Shown here one piece after another: positions 1 through 12,293 of a stretch of 64,000 bases of DNA. Source of the DNA: Aplectana chamaeleonis. Taxonomy: Eukaryota; Nematoda; Chromadorea; Rhabditida; Cosmocercidae. Positions within the stretch are counted from its first letter, which is position 1, and each line of letters opens with the position of its first letter. The position numbers and the translations under genes were made by a program. Under the pieces are notes generated by a model. The model was given only the letters and a program-made list of their open reading frames with translations, did no database searches and was not told the origin of the DNA. The stretch is taken from positions 510,268 through 574,267 of the forward strand of contig JAPDOI010000440.1 of the NCBI GenBank assembly GCA_029168955.1, given 5' to 3'.

Positions 1-1166
1 ACCGAGAAAAGTGTGCGGGACCCAACTGAGAGTGCGCCGAGCGCCGAGCAAAGTGTGTGGGACCCAACTGGGAGTGCGCCGAGCGCCGGGAAAAGTGTGT
101 GGGACCCAACTGGGAGTGGGCCGAGCGCCGAGCAAAGTGTGTGGGACCCAACTGGGAGTGCGCCGAGCTCCGGGAAAAGTGTGTGGGACCCAACTGGGAG
201 TGCGCCGAGCGCCGAGAAAAGTGTGTTGGATACAACATGGAGTGCGCTGAGCGCCGGCGAAATTGTACGGGACCCAACTGGGAGTGCTCCTGGCACCGAG
301 AAAAGTGTGTTGAACCCAACTTTGAGTGCGCTGAGCGCCGGGGAAAGTGTGTGGGATCCAACTGGGAAGGCGCCGAGCGCCGAGAAAAGTGTGTTGGATA
401 CGACATGGAATGCGCTGAGCGCCGGCGAAAAAGTATGGGACCCAAGAAGGAGTGCACCGAGCGCCGGGAAAAGTGTGTGGGACCCAACTGGGAGTGCGCC
501 GAAAGCCGGGAAAAGTGTGTGGGACCCAACTGGGAGTGCGCCGAGCGCCGAGAAAAGTGTGTTGGATACAACATGGAGTGCGCTGAGCGCCGGCGAAGTT
601 GTACGGGACCCAACTGGGAGTGCTCCTGGCACCGAGAAAAGTGTGTTGAACCCAACTTGGAGTGCGCTGAGCGCCGGGGAAAGTGTACAGGACTCAACTG
701 GGGGTGCTACTGGCACCGAGAAAAGTGTGTGGGACCCAACTGAGAGTGCGCCGAGCAAAGTGTGTGGGACCCAACTGGGAGTGCACCGAGCGCCGGGAAA
801 AGTGTGTGGAACCCAACTGGGAGTGCGTCGAGCGCCGGGAAAAGTGTGTGGGATCCAACTGGGAGGGCGCCGAGCGCCGAGAAAAGTGTGTTGGATACGA
901 CATGGAATGCGCTGAGCGCCGGCGAAAAAGTATGGGACCCAAGAAGGAGTGCACCGAGCGCCGGGAAAAGTGTGTGGGACCCAACTGCGAGTGCGCCGAA
1001 AGCCGGGAAAAGTGTGTGGGACCCAACCGGGAGTGCGCCGAGCGCCGAGAAAAGTGTGTGGGACCCAACTGGGAGTGCGCCGAGCGCCGGGAAAAGTGTG
1101 TGGGACCCAACTGGGAGGGCGCCGAGCGCCGGGAAAAGTGTGGGACCCAACTGGGGTGCTACTGGC
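1..1166 (+). repeat. 1,166-bp higher-order repeat, copy 1
   Basis: This block of satellite A recurs at an offset of exactly 1,166 bp. Markers checked: the GTGTGCGGGACCCAACTGAG monomer (11 and 1,177), GGATACAACATGG (228 and 1,394) and the shortened monomer GAGAGTGCGCCGAGCAAAG (742 and 1,908). 1,166 is not a multiple of 42 because the block contains shortened monomers. The left boundary is set only by the window edge. Confidence 0.85.
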
Positions 1167-2332
1167 ACCGAGAAAAGTGTGCGGGACCCAACTGAGAGTG
1201 CGCCGAGCGCCGAGCAAAGTGTGTGGGACCCAACTGGGAGTGCGCCGAGCGCCGGGAAAAGTGTGTGGGACCCAACTGGGAGTGGGCCGAGCGCCGAGCA
1301 AAGTGTGTGGGACCCAACTGGGAGTGCGCCGAGCTCCGGGAAAAGTGTGTGGGACCCAACTGGGAGTGCGCCGAGCGCCGAGAAAAGTGTGTTGGATACA
1401 ACATGGAGTGCGCTGAGCGCCGGCGAAATTGTACGGGACCCAACTGGGAGTGCTCCTGGCACCGAGAAAAGTGTGTTGAACCCAACTTTTAGTGCGCTGA
1501 GCGCCGGGGAAAGTGTGTGGGATCCAACTGGGAGGGCGCCGAGCGCCGAGAAAAGTGTGTTGGATACGACATGGAATGCGCTGAGCGCCGGCGAAAAAGT
1601 ATGGGACCCAAGAAGGAGTGCACCGAGCGCCGGGAAAAGTGTGTGGGACCCAACTGGGAGTGCGCCGAAAGCCGGGAAAAGTGTGTGGGACCCAACTGGG
1701 AGTGCGCCGAGCGCCGAGAAAAGTGTGTTGGATACAACATGGAGTGCGCTGAGCGCCGGCGAAGTTGTACGGGACCCAACTGGGAGTGCTCCTGGCACCG
1801 AGAAAAGTGTGTTGAACCCAACTTGGAGTGCGCTGAGCGCCGGGGAAAGTGTACAGGACTCAACTGGGGGTGCTACTGGCACCGAGAAAAGTGTGTGGGA
1901 CCCAACTGAGAGTGCGCCGAGCAAAGTGTGTGGGACCCAACTGGGAGTGCACCGAGCGCCGGGAAAGTGTGTGGGACCCAACTGGGAGTGCACCTAGCGC
2001 CGGGAAAAGTGTGTGGGATCCAACTGGGAGGGCGCCGAGCGCCGAGAAAAGTGTGTTGGATACGACATGGAATGCGCTGAGCGCCGGCGAAAAAGTATGG
2101 GACCCAAGAAGGAGTGCACCGAGCGCCGGGAAAAGTGTGTGGGACCCAACTGGGAGTGCGCCGAAAGCCGGGAAAAGTGTGTGGGACCCAACCGGGAGTG
2201 CGCCGAGCGCCGAGAAAAGTGTGTGGGACCCAACTGGGAGTGCGCCGAGCGCCGGGAAAAGTGTGTGGGACCCAACTGGGAGGGCGCCGAGCGCCGGGAA
2301 AAGTGTGGGACCCAACTGGGGGTGCTACTGGC
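1167..2332 (+). repeat. 1,166-bp higher-order repeat, copy 2
   Basis: Tandem copy of the block at 1-1,166, with few differences by eye. One substitution at about 1,490 turns CAACTTTGAG into CAACTTTTAG. Around 1,965-2,000 a monomer is slightly altered (one base lost, and CACCTAGCGCC replaces the GCGTCGAGCGCC of copy 1). After 2,332 the next block starts with the same marker (GTGTGCGGG at about 2,343) but then diverges from this order. Confidence 0.85.
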
Positions 2333-2910
2333 ACCGAGGAAAGTGTGCGGGACCCAACTGAGAGTGCGCCGAGCGCCGAGCAAAGTGTGTGGGACCCAAC
2401 TGGGAGTGCGCCGAGCGCCGGGAAAAGTGTGTGGGACCCACCTGGGAGTGCGCCGAGCGCCGAGAAAAGTGTGTTGGATACGACATGGAATGCGCTGAGC
2501 GCCGGCGAAAAAGTATGGGACCCAAGAAGGAATGCGCCGAGCGCCGGCGAAAAAGTACGGGACCCAAGTAGGAGTGCACCGAGCGCCGGGAAAAGTTTGT
2601 AGGGCCAACTGGGAGTGCGCCGAGCGCCGAGAAAAGTGTGTTGGATACGACATGGAATGCGCTGAGCCCCGGCGAAAAAGTATGCGACCCAATTAGGAGT
2701 GCGCCGAGCGCAGAAAAAAGTGTGTGGGACCCAACTGGGAGTGCGCCGAAAGCCGGGAAAAGTGTGTGGGACCCAACCGGGAGTGCGCCGAGCGCCGAGA
2801 AAAGTGTGTGGGACCCAACTGGGAGTGCGCCAAGCGCCGGGAAAGTGTGTGGGACCCAACTGGGAGGGCGCCGAGCGCCGGGAAAAGTGTGGGACCCAAC
2901 TGGGAGTGCT

Positions 2911-4018
2911 ACTGGCACCGAGAAAAGTGTGTGGGACCCAACTGGGAGTGGGCCGAGCGCCGAGCAAAGTGTGTGGGACCCAACTGGGAGTGCGCCGAGC
3001 GCCGGGAAAAGTGTGTGGGACCCAACTGGGAGTGGGCCGAGCGCCGAGCAAAGTGTGTGGGACCCAACTGGGAGTGCGCCGAGCGCCGGGAAAAGTGTGT
3101 GGGACCCAACTGGGAGTGCGCCGAGCGCCGAGAAAAGTGTGTTGGATACAACATGGAGTGCGCTGAGCGCCGGCGAAAGTGTACGGGACCCAACTGGGAG
3201 TGCTCCTGGCACCGAGAAAAGTGTGTTGAACCCAACTTTGAGTGCGCTGAGCGCCGGGGAAAGTGTACAGGACTCAACTGGGGGTGCTACTGGCACCGAG
3301 AAAAGTGTGTGGGACCCAACTGAGAGTGCGCCGAGCGCCGAGCAAAGTGTGTGGGACCCAACTGGGAGTGCACCGAGCGCCGGGAAAAGTGTGTGGAACC
3401 CAACTGGGAGTTCGCCGAGCGCCGGGAAAAGTGTGTGGGATCCAACTGTGAGGGCGCCGAGCGCCGAGAAAAGTGTGTTGGATACGACATGGAATGCGCT
3501 GAGCGCCGGCGAAAAAGTACGGGACCCAAGAAGGAGTGCACCGAGCGCCGGGAAAAGTGTGTGGGACCCAACTGGGAGTGCGCCGAAAGCCGGGAAAAGT
3601 GTGTGGGACCCAACCGGGAGTGCGCCGAGCGCCGAGAAAAGTGTGTGGGACCCAACTGGGAGTGCGCCGAGCGCCGGGAAAAGTGTGTGAGACCCAACTG
3701 GGAGTGGGCCGAGCGCCGAGCAAAGTGTGTGGGACCCAACTGGGAGTGCGCCGAGCGCCGGGAAAAGTGTGTGGGACCCAACTGGGAGTGCGCCGAGCGC
3801 CGGGAAAAGTGTGTGGGACCCAACTGGGAGTGGGCCGAGCGCCGGGAAAAGTGTGTGGGACCCAACTGGGAGTGCGCCGAGCGCCGAGAAAAGTGTGTTG
3901 GATACAAATTGGAGTGCGCTGAGCGCCGGGGAAAGTGTACGGGACTCAACTGGGGGTGCTACTGGCACCGAGAAAAGTGTGTGGGACCCAACTGAGAGTG
4001 CGCCAAGCGCCGGGAAAA
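2911..4018 (+). repeat. Long satellite A duplication, copy 1
   Basis: This stretch is repeated downstream at 5,801-6,950. The offset is 2,890 bp over most of the block (for example 3,001 and 5,891; 3,361 and 6,251) and 2,932 bp at the end (3,959 and 6,891). The difference is exactly one 42-bp monomer. The copies share rare variants such as GGGAGTTCGCCGAG, GGATCCAACTGTGAGGG and GGATACAAATTGG. Confidence 0.8.
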
Positions 4019-5800
4019 GTGTGTGGGACCCAACTGGGAGTGCGCCGAGCGCCGAGAAGAGTGTGTTGGATACAACATGGAGTGCGCTGAGCGCCGGCGA
4101 AAAAGTATGGGACCCAAGAAGGAGTGCACCGAGCGCCGGGAAAAGTGTGTGGGACCCAACTGGGAGTGCGCCGAAAGCCGGGAAAAGTGTGTGGGACCCA
4201 ACTGGGAGTGCACCGAGCGCCGGGAAAAGTGTGTGGAACCCAACTGGGAGTTCGCCGAGCGCCGGGAAAAGTGTGTGGGATCCAACTGTGAGGGCGCCGA
4301 GCGCCGAGAAAAGTGTGTTGGATACGACATGGAATGCGCTGAGCGCCGGCGAAAAAGTATGGGGCCCAAGAAGGAGTGCACCGAGCGCCGGGAAAAGTGT
4401 GTGGGACCCAACTGGGAGTGCGCCGAAAGCCGGGAAAAGTGTGTGGGACCCAACCGGGAGTGCGCCGAGCGCCGAGAAAAGTGTGTGGGACCCAACTGGG
4501 AGTGCGCCGAGCGCCGGGAAAAGTGTGTGGGACCCAACTGGGAGGGCGCCGAGCGCCGGGAAAAGTGTGGGACCCAACTGGGGGTGCTACTGGCACCGAG
4601 AAAAGTGTGCGGGACCCAACTGAGAGTGCGCCGAGCGCCGAGCAAAGTGTGTGGGACCCAACTGGGAGTGCGCCGAGCGCCGGGAAAAGTGTGTGGGACC
4701 CACCTGGGAGTGCGCCGAGCGCCGAGAAAAGTGTGTTGGATACGACATGGAATGCGCTGAGCGCCGGCGAAAAAGTATGGGACCCAAGAAGGAATGCGCT
4801 GAGCGCCGGCGAAAAAGTATGGGACCCAAGATGGAGTGCACCGAGCGCCGGGAAAAGTGTGTGGGATCCAACTGGGAGGGCGCCGAGCGCCGAGAAAAGT
4901 GTGTTGGATACGACATAGAATGCGCTGAGCGCCGGCGAAAAAGTATGGGACCCAAGAAGGAGTGCACCGAGCGCCGGGAAAAGTGTGTGGGACCCAACTG
5001 GGAGTGCGCCGAAAGCCGGGAAAAGTGTGTGGGACCCAACCGGGAGTGCGCCGAGCGCCGAGAAAAGTGTGTGGGGCCCAACTGGGAGTGCGCCGAGCGC
5101 CGGGAAAAGTGTGTGGGACCCAACTGGGAGGGCGCCGAGCGCCGGGAAAAGTGTGTGGGACCCAACTGGGAGGGCGCCGAGCGCCGGGAAAAAGTGTGGG
5201 ACCCAACTGGGGTGCTACTCGCACAGAGAAAAGTGTGCGGGACCCAACTGAGAGTGCGCCGAGCGCCGAGCAAAGTGTGTGGGACCCAACTGGGAGTGCG
5301 CCGAGCGCCGGGAAAAGTGTGTGGGACCCACCTGGGAGTGCGCCGAGCGCCGAGAAAAGTGTGTTGGATACGACATGGAATGCGCTGAGCGCCGGCGAAA
5401 AAGTATGGGACCCAAGAAGGAATGCGCTGAGCGCCGGCGAAAAAGTATGGGACCCAAGATGGAGTGCACCGAGCGCCGGGAAAAGTGTGTGGGATCCAAC
5501 TGGGAGGGCGCCGAGCGCCGAGAAAAGTGTGTTGGATACGACATGGAATGCGCTGAGCGCCGGCCAAAAAGTATGGGACCCAAGAAGGAGTGCACCGAGC
5601 GCCGGTAAAAGTGTGTGGGACCCAACTGGGAGTGCGCCGAGCGTCGGGAAAAGTGTGTGGACCCAACCGCGAGTGCGCCGAGCCCGAGAGAAGTGTGTGG
5701 GACCCAACTGGGAGTGCGCCGAGCGTCGGGGAAAGTGTGTGGGACCCAACTGGGAGGGCGCCGAGCGCCGGGAAAAGTGTGGGACCCAACTGGGGGTGCT

Positions 5801-6950
5801 ACTGGCACCGAGAAAAGTGTGCGGGACCCAACTGAGAGTGCGCCGAGCGCCGAGCAAAGTGTGTGGGACCCAACTGGGAGTGCGCCGAGCGCCGGGAAAA
5901 GTGTGTGGGACCCAACTGGGAGTGGGCCGAGCGCCGAGCAAAGTGTGTGGGACCCAACTGGGAGTGCGCCGAGCTCCGGGAAAAGTGTGTGGGACCCAAC
6001 TGTGAGTGCGCCGAGCGCCGAGAAAAGTGTGTTGGATACAACATGGAGTGCGCTGAGCGCCGGCGAAATTGTACGGGACCCAACTGGGAGTGCTCCTGGC
6101 ACCGAGAAAAGTGTGTTGAACCCAACTTGGAGTGCGCTGAGCGCCGGGGAAAGTGTACAGGACTCAACTGGGGGTGCTACTGGCACCGAGAAAAGTGTGT
6201 GGGACCCAACTGAGAGTGCGCCGAGCGCCGAGCAAAGTGTGTGGGACCCAACTGGGAGTGCACCGAGCGCCGGGAAAAGTGTGTGGAACCCAACTGGGAG
6301 TTCGCCGAGCGCCGGGAAAAGTGTGTGGGATCCAACTGTGAGGGCGCCGAGCGCCGAGAAAAGTGTGTTGGATACGACATGGAATGCGCTGAGCGCCGGC
6401 GAAAAAGTACGGGACCCAAGAAGGAGTGCACCGAGCGCCGGGAAAAGTGTGTGGGACCCAACTGGGAGTGCGCCGAAAGCCGGGAAAAGTGTGTGGGACC
6501 CAACCGGGAGTGCGCCGAGCGCCGAGAAAAGTGTGTGGGACCCAACTGGGAGTGCGCCGAGCGCCGGGAAAAGTGTGTGAGACCCAACTGGGAGTGGGCC
6601 GAGCGCCGAGCAAAGTGTGTGGGACCCAACTGGGAGTGCGCCGAGCGCCGGGAAAAGTGTGTGGGACCCAACTGGGAGTGCGCCGAGCGCCGGGAAAAGT
6701 GTGTGGGACCCAACTGGGAGTGGGCCGAGCGCCGAGCAAAGTGTGTGGGACCTAACTGGGAGTGCGCCGAGAGCCGGGAAAAGTGTGTGGGACCCAACTG
6801 GGAGTGCGCCGAGCGCCGAGAAAAGTGTGTTGGATACAAATTGGAGTGCGCTGAGCGCCGGGGGAAGTGGACGGGACTCAACTGGGGGTGCTACTGGCAC
6901 CGAGAAAAGTGTGTGGGACCCAACTGAGAGTACGCCAAGCGCCGGGAAAA
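5801..6950 (+). repeat. Long satellite A duplication, copy 2
   Basis: Partner of 2,911-4,018. It carries one additional 42-bp monomer near 6,740-6,780, marked by GGACCTAACTGG and GCCGAGAGCCGGG, so the offset between the copies grows from 2,890 to 2,932. It ends where 6,950 onward reads GTGTGGGACCCAACTGGG, two bases shorter than the partner. Confidence 0.8.
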
Positions 6951-9900
6951 GTGTGGGACCCAACTGGGAGTGGGCCGAGCGTCGAGCAAAGTGTGTGGGA
7001 CCCAACTGGGAGTGCGCCGAGCGCCGGGAAAAGTGTGTGGGACCCAACTGGGAGTGCGCCGAGCGCCGAGAAAAGTGTGTTGGATACAACATGGAAAGCG
7101 CTGAGCGCCGGCGAAGTTGTACGGGACCCAACTGGGAGTGCTCCTGGCACCGAGAAAAGTGTGTTGAACCTAACTTGGAGTGCGCTGAGCGCCGGGGAAA
7201 GTGTACAGGACTCAACTGGGGTGCTACTGGCACCGAGAAAAGTGTGTGGGACCCAACTGAGAGTGCGCCGAGCGCCGGAAAAGTGTGTAGGACCTAACTG
7301 GGAGTGCACCGAGCGCCGAGAAAAGTGTGTGGAACCCAACTGGGAGTGCGTCGAGCGCCGGGAAAAGTGTGTGGGATCCAACTGGGAGGCGCCGAGCGCC
7401 GAGAAAAAGTGTGTTGGATACGACATGGAATGCGCTGAGCGCCGGCGAAAAAGTATGGGACCCAAGAAGGAGTGCACCGAGCGCCGGGAAAGTGTGTGGG
7501 ACCCAACTGGGAGTGCGCCGAAAGCCGGGAAAAGTGTGTGGGACCCAACCGGGAGTGCGCCGAGCGCCGAGAAAAGTGTGTGGGACCCAACTGGGAGTGC
7601 GCCGAGCGCCGGGAAAAGTGTGGGACCCAACTGGGAGGGCGCCGAGCGCCGGGAAAAGTGTGGGACCCAACTGGGGTGCTACTGGCACCGAGAAAAGTGT
7701 GCGGGACCCAACTGAGAGTGCGCCGAGCGCCGAGCAAAGTGTGTGGGACCCAACTGGGACTTCGCCGAGCGCCGGGAAAAGTGTGTGGGACCCACCTGGG
7801 AGTGCGCCGAGCGCCGAGAAAAGTGTGTTGGATACGACATGGAATGCGCTGAGCGCCGGCGAAAAAGTATGGGACCCAAGAAGGAATGCGCTGAGCGCCG
7901 GCGAAAAGTATGGGACCCAAGATGGAGTGCACCGAGCGCCGGGAAAAGTGTGTGGATCCAACTGGGAGTGCGCCGAGCGCCGAGAAAAGTGTGTTGGATA
8001 CGACATGGAATGCGCTGAGCGCCGGCGAAAAAGTATGGGACCCAAGAAGGAGTGCACCGAGCGCCGGGAAAAGTGTGTGGGACCCAACTGGGAGTGCGCC
8101 GAAAGCCGGGAAAAGTGTGTGGGACCCAACCGGGAGTGCGCCGAGCGCCGAGAAAAGTGTGTGGGACCCAACTGGGAGTGCGCCGAGCGCCGGGAAAAGT
8201 GTGTGGACCCAACTGGGAGGGCGCCGAGCGCCGGGAAAAGTGTGGGACCCAACTGGGGGTGCTACTGGCACCGAGAAAGTGTGCGGACCCAACTGAGAGT
8301 GCGCCGAGCGCCGAGCAAAGTGTGTGGGACCCAACTGGGAGTGCGCCGAGCGCCGGGAAAAGTGTGGGACCCAACTGGGAGTGGGCAGAGCGCCGAGCAC
8401 AGTGCGTGGGACCCGACTGGGAGTGCGCCGCGCGCCGGGAAAAGTGTGTGGGACCCAACTGGGAGTGCGCCGAGCGCCGAGAAAAGTGTGTTGGATACAA
8501 CATGGAGTGCGCTGAGCGCCGTCGAAATTGTACGGGACCCAACTGGGAGTGCTCCTGGCACCGAGAAAAGTGTGTTGAACCCAACTTGGAGTGCGCTGAG
8601 CGCCGGGGAATGTGTACAGGACTCAACTGGGGGTGCTACTGGCACCGAGAAAAGTGTGTGGGACCCAACTGAGAGTGCGCCGAGCGCCGAGCAAAGTGTG
8701 TGGGACCCAACTGAGAGTGCGCCGAGCGCCGAGCAAAGTGTGTGGGACCCAACTGGGAGTGCGCCGAGCGCCGGGAAAAGTGTGTGGGACCCAACTGGGA
8801 GTGCGCCGAGCGCCGAGAAAAGTGTGTTGGATACGACATGGAATGCGCTGAGCGCCGGCGAAAAAGTATAGGACCCAAGAAGGAATGCGCTGAGCGCCGG
8901 CGAAAAAGTATGGGACCCAAGATGGAGTGCACCGAGCGCCGAGAAAAGTGTGTGGGACCCAACTGAGAGTGCGCCGAGCGCCGGGGAAAGTGTACAGGAC
9001 TCAACTGGGGGTGCTGCTAGCACCGAGAAAAGTGTGTTGAACCCAACTTGGAGTGGGCTGAGCGCCGGGGAAAGTGTGTGGGACCCAACTGAGAGTGGGC
9101 CGAGCGCCGAGCAAAGTGTGTGGGACCCAACTGGGAGTGCGCCGAGCTCCGGGAAAAGTGTGTGGGACCCAACTGGGAGTGCGCCGAGCGCCGAGAAAAG
9201 TGTGTGGGACCCAACTGAGAGTGCGCCAAGCGCCGGGAAAAGTGTGTGGGACCCAACTGGGAGTGGGCCGAGCGCCGAGCAAAGTGTGTGGGACCCAACT
9301 GGGAGTGCGCCGAGCGCCGGGAAAAGTGTGTGGGACCCAACTGGGAGTGCGCCGAGCGCCGAGAAAAGTGTGGTGGATACAACATGGAGTGCGCTGAGCG
9401 CCGGCGAAATTGTACGGGACCCAACTGGGAGTGCTCCTGGCACCGAGAAAAGTGTGTTGAACCCAACTTGGAGTGCGCTGAGCGCCGGGGAAAGTGTACA
9501 GGACTCAACTGGGGGTGCTACTGGCACCGAGAAAAGTGTGTGGGACCCAACTGAGAGTGCGCCGAGCGCCGAGGAAAGTGTGTGGGACCCAACTGGGAGT
9601 GCACCGAGCGCCGGGAAAAGTGTGTGGAACCCAACTGGGAGTGCGCCGAGCACCGGGAAAAGTGTGTGGAATCCAACTGGGAGTGCGCCGAGCGCCGAGA
9701 AAAGTGTGTTGGATACGACATGGAATGCGCTGAGCGCCGGCGAAAAAGTATGGGACCCAAGAAGGAGTGCACCGAGCGCCGGGAAAAGTGTGTGGGACCC
9801 AACTGGGAGTGCGCCGATAGCCGGGAAAAGTGTGTGGGACCCAACCGGGAGTGCGCCGAGCGCCGAGAAAAGTGTGTGGGACCCAACTGGGAGTGCGCCG

Positions 9901-10030
9901 AGCGCCGGGAAAAGTGTGTGGGACCCAACTGGGAGGGCGCCGAGCGCCGGGAAAAGTGTGGCACACAACTGGGGGGCCTACTGGCACCGAGAAAGGTGTG
10001 CGAGACCCAACTGAGAGAGCGCCGAGCGCC

Positions 10031-11369
10031 GAGCAAAGTGTGTGGGACCCAACTGGGAGTGCGCCGAGCGCCGGGAAAAGTGTGTGGGACCCAACTGGGA
10101 GTGCGCCGAGCGCCGAGAAAAGTGTGTTGGATACGACATGGAATGCGCTGAGCGCCGGCGAAAAAGTATGGGACCCAAGAAGGAATGCGCTGAGCGCCGG
10201 CGAAAAAGTATGGGACCCAAGATGGAGTGCACCGAGCGCCGGGAAAAGTGTGTGGGACCCAACTGAGAGTGCGCCGAGCGCCGGGGAAAGTGTACAGGAC
10301 TCAACTGGGGGTGCTCCTAGCACCGAGAAAAGTGTGTTGAACCCAACTTGGAGTGGGCTGAGCGCCGGGGAAAGTGTGTGGGACCCAACTGGGAGTGGGC
10401 CGAGCGCCGAGCAAAGTGTGTGGGACCCAACTGGGAGTGCGCCGAGCTCCGGGAAAAGTGTGTGGGACCCAACTGGGAGTGCGCCGAGCGCCGAGAAAAG
10501 TGTGTGGGACCCAACTGGGAGTGGGCCGAGCGCCGAGCAAAGTGTGTGGGACCCAACTGGGAGTGCGCCGAGCGCCGCGAAAAGTGTGTGGGACCCAACT
10601 GGGAGTGCGCCGAGCGCCGGGAAAAGTGTGTGGGACCCAACTGGGAGTGGGCCGAGCACCGAGCAAAGTGTGTGGGACCCAACTGGGAGTGCGCCGAGCG
10701 CCGGGAAAACTGTGTGGGACCCAACTGGGAGTGCGCCGAGCGCCGAGAAAAGTGTGTTGGATACGACATGGAATGCGCTGAGCGCCGGCGAAAAAGTATG
10801 GGACCCAAGAAGGAATGCGCTGAGCGCCGGCGAAAAAGTATGGGACCCAAGATGGAGTGCACCGAGCGCCGGGAAAAGTGTGTGGGACCCAACTGAGAGT
10901 GCGCCGAGCGCCGGGGAAAGTGTACAGGACTCAACTGGGAGTGCTCCTAGCACCGAGAAAAGTGTGTTGAACCCAACTTGGAGTGGGCTGAGCGCTGGGG
11001 AAAGTGTGTGGGACCCAACTGGGAGTGGGCCGAGCGCCGAGCAAAGTGTGTGGGACCCAACTGGGAGTGCGCCGAGCTCCGGGAAAAGTGTGTGGGACCC
11101 AACTGGGAGTGCGCCGAGCGCCGAGAAAAGTGTGTGGGACCCAACTGGGAGTGGGCCGAGCGCCGAGCAAAGTGTGTGGGACCCAACTGGGAGTGCGCCG
11201 AGCGCCGCGAAAAGTGTGTGGGACCCAACTGGGAGTGCGCCGAGCGCCGGGAAAAGTGTGTGGGACCCAACTGGGAGTGGGCCGAGCACCGAGCAAAGTG
11301 TGTGGGACCCAACTGGGAGTGCGCCGAGCGCCGGGAAAAGTGTGTGGGACCCAACTGGGAGTGCGCCGG
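10031..11369 (+). repeat. 630-bp (15-monomer) tandem higher-order repeat, about 2.1 copies
   Basis: Copy 1 is 10,031-10,660, copy 2 is 10,661-11,290, and a partial third copy runs to 11,369. The offset is 630 bp, exactly fifteen 42-bp monomers. Checked pairs: GAGCAAAGTG at 10,031, 10,661 and 11,291; GTGCTCCTAG at 10,311 and 10,941; GGATACGACATGG 630 bp apart. This phase-true unit contrasts with the 1,166-bp unit, which is out of monomer phase. Confidence 0.85.
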
Positions 11370-11440
11370 GCCCCAGAAAAATGTTTTGGATACAACATGA
11401 AGTGCGCTCGGCGAAAAAGTACGGGACCCAAGTAGGAGTG
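11370..11440 (+). repeat. Diverged satellite A monomers, first of three copies
   Basis: A variant segment with CCCCAGAAAAATGTTTTGG and GCGCTCGGCGAAAAAG. It recurs at about 12,604 and 13,206 and so ties this position to the downstream 687-bp duplication. Confidence 0.7.
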
Positions 11441-12293
11441 CACCAAGCGCCGAGCAAAGTGTGTGGGACCCAACTGGGAGTGCGCCGAGCGCCGGGAAAA
11501 GTGCGTGGGACCCAACGGGGGTGCGCCGAGCGCCGAGCAAAGTGTGTGGGACCCAACTGGGAGTGCACCGAGCGCCGGGAAAAGTGTACGGGACTCAACT
11601 GGGGGTGCTACTGGCACCGAGAAAAGTGTGTGGGACTCAACTGGGAGTACGCCGAGCGCCGGGAAAGGTGTGAAGGACCCAACTGGGGGTGCTCCTGGCG
11701 CCGAGCAAAGTGTGTGGGACCCAACTGGGAGTGCACCGAGCGCCGGGAAAAGTGTGTGGGACCCAACTGGGAGTGCGCCGAGCGCCGGGAAAAGTGTGTG
11801 GGACCCAACTGGGAGTGCGCCGAGCGCCGAGAAAAGTGTGTGGGACCCAACTGAGAGTGCGCCAAGCGCCGGGAAAAGTGTGTGGGACCCAACTGGGAGT
11901 GGGCCGAGCGCCGAGCAAAGTGTGTGGGACCCAACTGGGAGTGCGCCGAGCGCCGGGGAAATTGTGTGGGACCCAACTGGGAGTGCGCCGAGCGCCGAGA
12001 AAAGTGTGTTGGATACAACATGGAGTGCGCTGAGCGCCGGCGAAAGTGTACGGGACCCAACTGGGAGTGCTCCTGGCACCGAGAAAAGTGTGTTGAACCC
12101 AACTTGGAGTGCGCTGAGCGCCGGGGAAAGTGTACAGGACTCAACTGGGGGTGCTCCTGGCACCGAGAAAAGTGTGTTGAACCCAACTTGGAGTGCGCTG
12201 AGCGCCGGGGAAAGTGTACGGGACTCAACTGGGGGTGCTACTGGCACCGAGAAAAGTGTATGGGACCCAACTGAGAGTGCGCCGAGCGCCGAG

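Noticed and set aside
2325..4577. A 750-codon minus-strand open frame in satellite A, and similar ones (minus 9,505-11,598; plus 9,830-11,854; minus 13,766-15,799; plus 7,327-8,871)
   Set aside because: The 42-bp monomer is a multiple of three without stops in most frames, so several frames on both strands are open at once over the same DNA. No start context, no family similarity and no codon-level constraint.
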